From Trichostrongylus colubriformis (taxonomy: Eukaryota > Nematoda > Chromadorea > Rhabditida > Trichostrongylidae), in NCBI GenBank assembly GCA_963978905.1, contig OZ022259.1, forward strand, positions 51,726,727 through 51,790,726: a stretch of 64,000 bases of DNA, written 5' to 3'. The notes beneath the pieces are model-generated. The model was not told the origin of the DNA, ran no database searches, and worked only from the letters and a program-made list of their open reading frames with translations. How positions within the stretch are numbered: position 1 is the first letter of the stretch; each line of letters starts with the position of its first letter. Shown here in pieces: positions 60,301-64,000 of this stretch. Position numbers and translations under genes: made by a program.

Positions 60301-60975
60301 TATATAACAAAGGCTGATATACTGAAGACCAATGTTAACATAAGAACAAGAATAATTTCACGAATGTTTAGGTAAGGCCCTGCCATGTGTTTCGTGTGTT
60401 CATTTAAAGTCCATTGTGAAAAGCGGCTTTTTGAAATGACGTCCGACTCACTCAACACACGCACTGGCTTGTATTCCCGGTTCACATTTCGAAAGAACGC
60501 CCTCCTCGAATATTTCCACATATTTAGCGCTGCATTCTTCAGCATCCACTGGACAGTACGATCCCGTTAACTCCATCCAAAAATAGCTGAAAATGGAGGG
60601 GTCAGGCATGTGATGGTCACTATACAAAAAATCTTGGTTGGAAAACCAAAGAAGTCGCTTTACAGACGGTTAAGGCAGCAGGAGGGACAATCTGGCTGTT
60701 TGAAAGAAGAAGCGTCTTCCATAACGGAGCGTTAGCATCTCTAGAAGAGGTTGGCGTGCAGTGCGCAACAAAAAGCGTGCCACAAGCTTCCTAACAAAGC
60801 TATACGGTGGGCGCGCAATATCTAGTGAACGCATTGGCAGCGTGTTATATGTAGCAGTCTCATGGGTTCGATGCTCAATTAGTGGCATGCAGCAAAACTC
60901 GTACAAGAGAAGTCCAACGAGGGACACACGGAAATCACTTCCCGCGTTTTTGGTTAAAGGAATCGCCCACGAACA

Positions 60976-61360
60976 TGCTTTTTTTCTGTTACCCATATAC
61001 TTCTATAGTATTTGCATAATGTGGGCCACATGCAAAGTTCTAGGCGAAAAAGAATGTGAGTCCGGCTGAGATATAACACTACAGAACCTCGGACGGGTGG
61101 GCGGGGTCTCCGACTGAGTGCCACCCTGTCGACCGCCGCGGTCAGAGACGCATTGTAGGAGGAGAAAGTTACGTAAACAGTCCCACTCTTTTGTTCCCAA
61201 CCGCCGCGGACGACGAGACGGGCTTTTTCTCGGAGGGCCTGCCCACTCAGCAGAGAATTTGAGAAGCTGTATCTCAACCAAATTCTCACTTTTTCGCATG
61301 AAACTTCGCATGCGGTCTTTATTAGGCAAACACAACAAAAATATATGGGTAACAAAAGCC
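60976..61360. mobile_element. Fold-back element, ~0.38 kb, with GC-rich centre
   Basis: Arms near 60988-61062 and 61275-61353 are inverted copies (TGTTACCCATATA...GCGAAAAAGxxTGTGAG). The centre is GC-rich (61080-61230). A half copy lies near 19555. Confidence 0.7.
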
Positions 61361-61763
61361 TTGCTTTTCCGTGGAATATTCCTCTAATGAGTTTAAAATT
61401 TTTTGAGATTTTGTCTTAACTTTACTTAAGCAAAATGTTCGACCGTAAAGCTTCACCTGGCTAGAATGGAGCCGTAGGACTTTAATCCCAGCACCTTTGT
61501 CATATAACGCTGAAACGCACAAAATTGGTCTATGACCAACGAAATGGTTTTGTGATCACTTCAAGGTATTGCCTACGAGAGCTTGATTTCTTGTTCCCTC
61601 ATAAATACATTATTATTTCATCTCAGAGCCATATGTCAATATGAATTCACGGAAACGATGTGAGGTCTCAAACCTTATTGCAGACACTCGGAGAGAACTA
61701 AGGAAAACGCTAACTACAATTAATAAATTTCAACTTCTCTCTTCGTAACCTCGGCATTGATAT

Positions 61764-62055
61764 TAGTTTGTACTTCTCTGTTATGCCAACGAGGTTGGAA
61801 TATTTATTTGAGGCCTAACGTTTCGACCAGATCGTCTTCCTCAGAGGCCTAAACGTGGCTCAAGATTTAAGATTCTATCCACTACACCATTATTAGATTG
61901 GCATAACAGAGAAGTACAAGCTAACTACAATTCCTCTGCTATGCCAACGAGGTTGTTGAGTAGAACTTTTATTGGCGGCCTGACATTCCGACCAGATCAT
62001 GTTCTTCAAACTTCTAAACGTGGCTCAAGATTTAGGATCTTATCCACTACTTCAG
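61764..62055 (-). mobile_element. Penelope-like element relic, tandem 3' repeats
   Basis: Two related segments (61783-61884 and 61940-62055) share TGCCAACGAGGTTG, CGACCAGATC and AACGTGGCTCAAGATTTA. An inverted pair TTTGTACTTCTCTGTTATGC (61768) and its complement (61900) encloses the first. The motif AACGTTTCGACC...GTCTTCCTCAG is typical of Penelope-like termini. Confidence 0.5.
61810..61849 (-). ncRNA. Hammerhead-ribozyme-like core, probably inactive
   Basis: On the minus strand CTGAGGA, a short GAC...GTC stem and GAAAC follow in order, matching the hammerhead core CTGATGA-stem II-GAAAC except for T to G in the first block. That change should abolish cleavage. The related segment at 61976-62013 is more decayed. 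Confidence 0.35.
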
Positions 62056-62789
62056 CAAACTCCTCATACCTCTAGCGGTTCTCACGGGACATCAGGGAAG
62101 TCGTCGAAGAAACCCCGTACGAGAGAACGGAACTGATCCAGTCCACCACCGCGAGAGCGGAACGCCGCCACTTCTTTCCAGATATTGTCAGTGAATAAGA
62201 GAGATGCCATGCTGTCCTCATACATATAGTATAAATGGGATAGTCACGTCTCCCTTTTTGGACCAGTAGCTGGCAAGGTGGTGCGAATGGTAAGAGGTCA
62301 TTTTGGCCCCCCAGTTGTAACATACGGGCATGTAACGCAATTTTCTGATGGGAACGCTTATCGTAAAGCTCATCACGAGCTGGCTTTTAAGGTTGCCATT
62401 GAGACAGTCACTAAGAAACATCATGATCCAGCTAAGCCCGAACAAGACATGTTTGAATCGCACCAGTTACTCCGACAGAGATAAACGGTATGCACAGGGA
62501 GATTTTATTCAGACGTGGTATATTACGGTACTCAGTGCGTATTCTAGCATGACGTTGTGGTACAACATAGCCGTTTGATGCAGCTATATCAGAAGCTAGA
62601 CGTATAGACTCTAGCCGTTCTGTCGCACCTGTGCACACATTTGCAGCAGTCTTAAACATGTTCTTAACAACTGCATGCTTCACAGTCGTGGGATATGCAG
62701 TGTAGGGTAAGGAAGCTAACCAGCCAAATCTAAGAATGAACAACCGAAATGAGGGCTTATCCGTTAAGAATTATCTCTTGACGCATAGT

Positions 62790-63300
62790 CTGTCTATCTA
62801 TTTGCATGTACGTTCGTCCGTCCATTCGAAGATGGGCATTACATGAAAGACTACCTGTTAAGAGTAAGTTTGGGGTGGAGATGTGGTATGGGACAAGAAG
62901 TAGGGAGCACACATGAACTAAACAAAGCCTCGCCCATTGTAGGCAGAGCGTGTATTGAAATGCTTGGCACTCATTGTATAAGTTGCCAGGATTGCTCAAA
63001 CATGGGGAAAAGATGAGATAAGGTCAGCCATTTGTTTATGAAAGACATATCACGCGCAGTATACGGACCTACAAGAAACGTGGAAAAAATCGGTGGAGAT
63101 CATCGACGTCCAAGCTATCTTGAACACCACTAGAGCGAAGAAATGTCACAGCGGGCGGGTCGTGTAATCAATCAGTCCGGTGACGCTCACTGCAAAGATC
63201 GCAATTCATTTCGGACCATTCGCGATGGTGGGCGGAGCCTAAGCAAATATTCGTTATGTGATTCCGAAAGCAGGGAGCGATAGAAAGAAAGAAAGATAAG
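62790..63300 (+). repeat. Repeat family A, copy 6
   Basis: GTACGTTCGTCCGTCCATTC, GGGCATTACATGAAAGACTA, GTATGGGACAAGAAGTAGGG and a GGTGGGCGGAGCC phrase near 63229. Confidence 0.65.
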
Positions 63301-63532
63301 TGGAATTGAAGGGCAAGTGCTGCTCAAAGGAATCGGCCCTCGTCAAGTGCACGGAGATAAGAATGAAAAATGCGAAGAGTTGGACTACGCCGGTAGGTGA
63401 ACACAATTGCACACATCGAACTACGAGTTTCGGTCGAAAGCATTGGGTATGGATAGAGCCGGAGGTGGGTAACTGACAACTCCAAGCTCAGCTCATGTAA
63501 CTACCTTTACTGTTTTAGGTACTCTTACTGAT

Positions 63533-63718
63533 TTATAATGGCCTTGCTCTGCACACCTTTGAAATTTCTGATCTTCCCCCTGCGGTTTTATCGATGTGGG
63601 TTGCTTGAACAAGAATTTGATCAGTCCCTAGGAATAGTTGAACCCGCTGTTGTTCTATTGCACAATTCACTTGTTCATTCGTCAGCTGAATAAGGACTTC
63701 ACGACTTTCATCCGACAC
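63533..63718 (-). other. Possible coding exon of unknown family
   Basis: An open frame reads VSDESREVLIQLTNEQVNC and QRVQLFLGTDQILVQATHI, ending at a plausible donor AAG/GTGTGC. Composition looks protein-like, but the acceptor (GATGTGAG) is weak and I do not recognise the family or join it to M1 gene 2. Confidence 0.2.
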
Positions 63719-64000
63719 CTCACATCACTTACCGCCTCGATGGAGCACTGCTCAGTTTATAAAACCTTCATTCAAAACCATACGCAACCCTCATAGCGGA
63801 TAGAGGTAAGGATAGGGCTCCTGGCAGCACCATGTCAAGCAATACAAATCTACTGCCTGCTAAACAATGAACTGACAATAAAAAGTAATCTCTACTCTGC
63901 CAGGTTGAAGAAAAACACTAGAGGCCCAAAGCTAGCGTATGGACTCAAATCCCACTTGCAACACTTTTGACTCATAACCTCGTAGAATCTTTGCGAGTCA

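Noticed and set aside
62278..62484. Plus-strand frame with HVTQFSDGNAYRKAHHELAF
   Set aside because: Protein-like at first sight, but no start or splice sites and no family recognised; too weak to call.
1..64000. CRISPR arrays, rRNA genes, bacterial operons
   Set aside because: No regularly spaced short repeats of CRISPR type, no rRNA-like blocks, and coding signal is exonic throughout.

Overview
The window reads as nuclear DNA of a parasitic nematode, most likely a strongylid of the hookworm/Haemonchus group. Protein-coding signal comes as short exons with nematode-type splice sites (acceptors close to TTTCAG, donors GTGAGT/GTAAGT). Introns range from 50 bp to almost 10 kb and are packed with mobile DNA. 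The recognisable host gene resembles the gut-membrane M1 aminopeptidase family known as H11 in Haemonchus. No bacterial-type operons, CRISPR arrays or ribosomal RNA genes are seen. Genus-level assignment is inference. || Host genes, all on the minus strand: (1) an M1 zinc aminopeptidase gene was assembled exon by exon from 34442 down to 772 (16 exons, about 603 codons, every splice phase consistent). It runs from a short cytoplasmic N-terminus and a membrane anchor, through the HELAH zinc site, to the first C-terminal-domain exons, and leaves the window at the left edge. (2) The 3' end of a second M1 gene lies upstream at about 47219-56036, with its own stop codon. (3) A decayed terminal M1 exon sits at about 35255-35404. 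Together they indicate a tandem array of M1 aminopeptidase genes. || Mobile DNA, left to right: a Tc/mariner-type transposase fragment (1-565); a tRNA-like fold-back duplication (2793-3306); dispersed repeat families (3307-5235, 14001-15996 and others); a decayed RTE-type LINE (about 7290-12200) split by a 1.7-kb insertion flanked by a 47-bp duplication; a 102-bp near-perfect palindrome (16393-16494); a fold-back element carrying a LINE fragment (20280-22800); a second fold-back element (24976-25752); a 4.5-kb LTR-bounded element coding for a Gag-like/SF1-helicase fusion (27094-31623); a complete, apparently very young Ty3/gypsy element with identical LTRs and an unexplained ~430-residue C-terminal extension (36159-44877); a TIR element (46435-46950); a mariner copy (53184-54217); a TA-flanked TIR element (59376-60300); a third fold-back (60976-61360); and a Penelope-like relic with a hammerhead-like core (61764-62055). 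|| The most unusual object is the LTR-bounded unit at 27094-31623. It has two 394-bp LTRs without visible differences, a 4-bp target duplication, a polypurine tract and an internal TATA promoter. It carries one intact 436-codon ORF that joins a Gag-like N-terminus to the C-terminal part of a UPF1/DNA2-like helicase, with no reverse transcriptase anywhere in the unit. It sits in antisense inside intron 2 of the first M1 gene.
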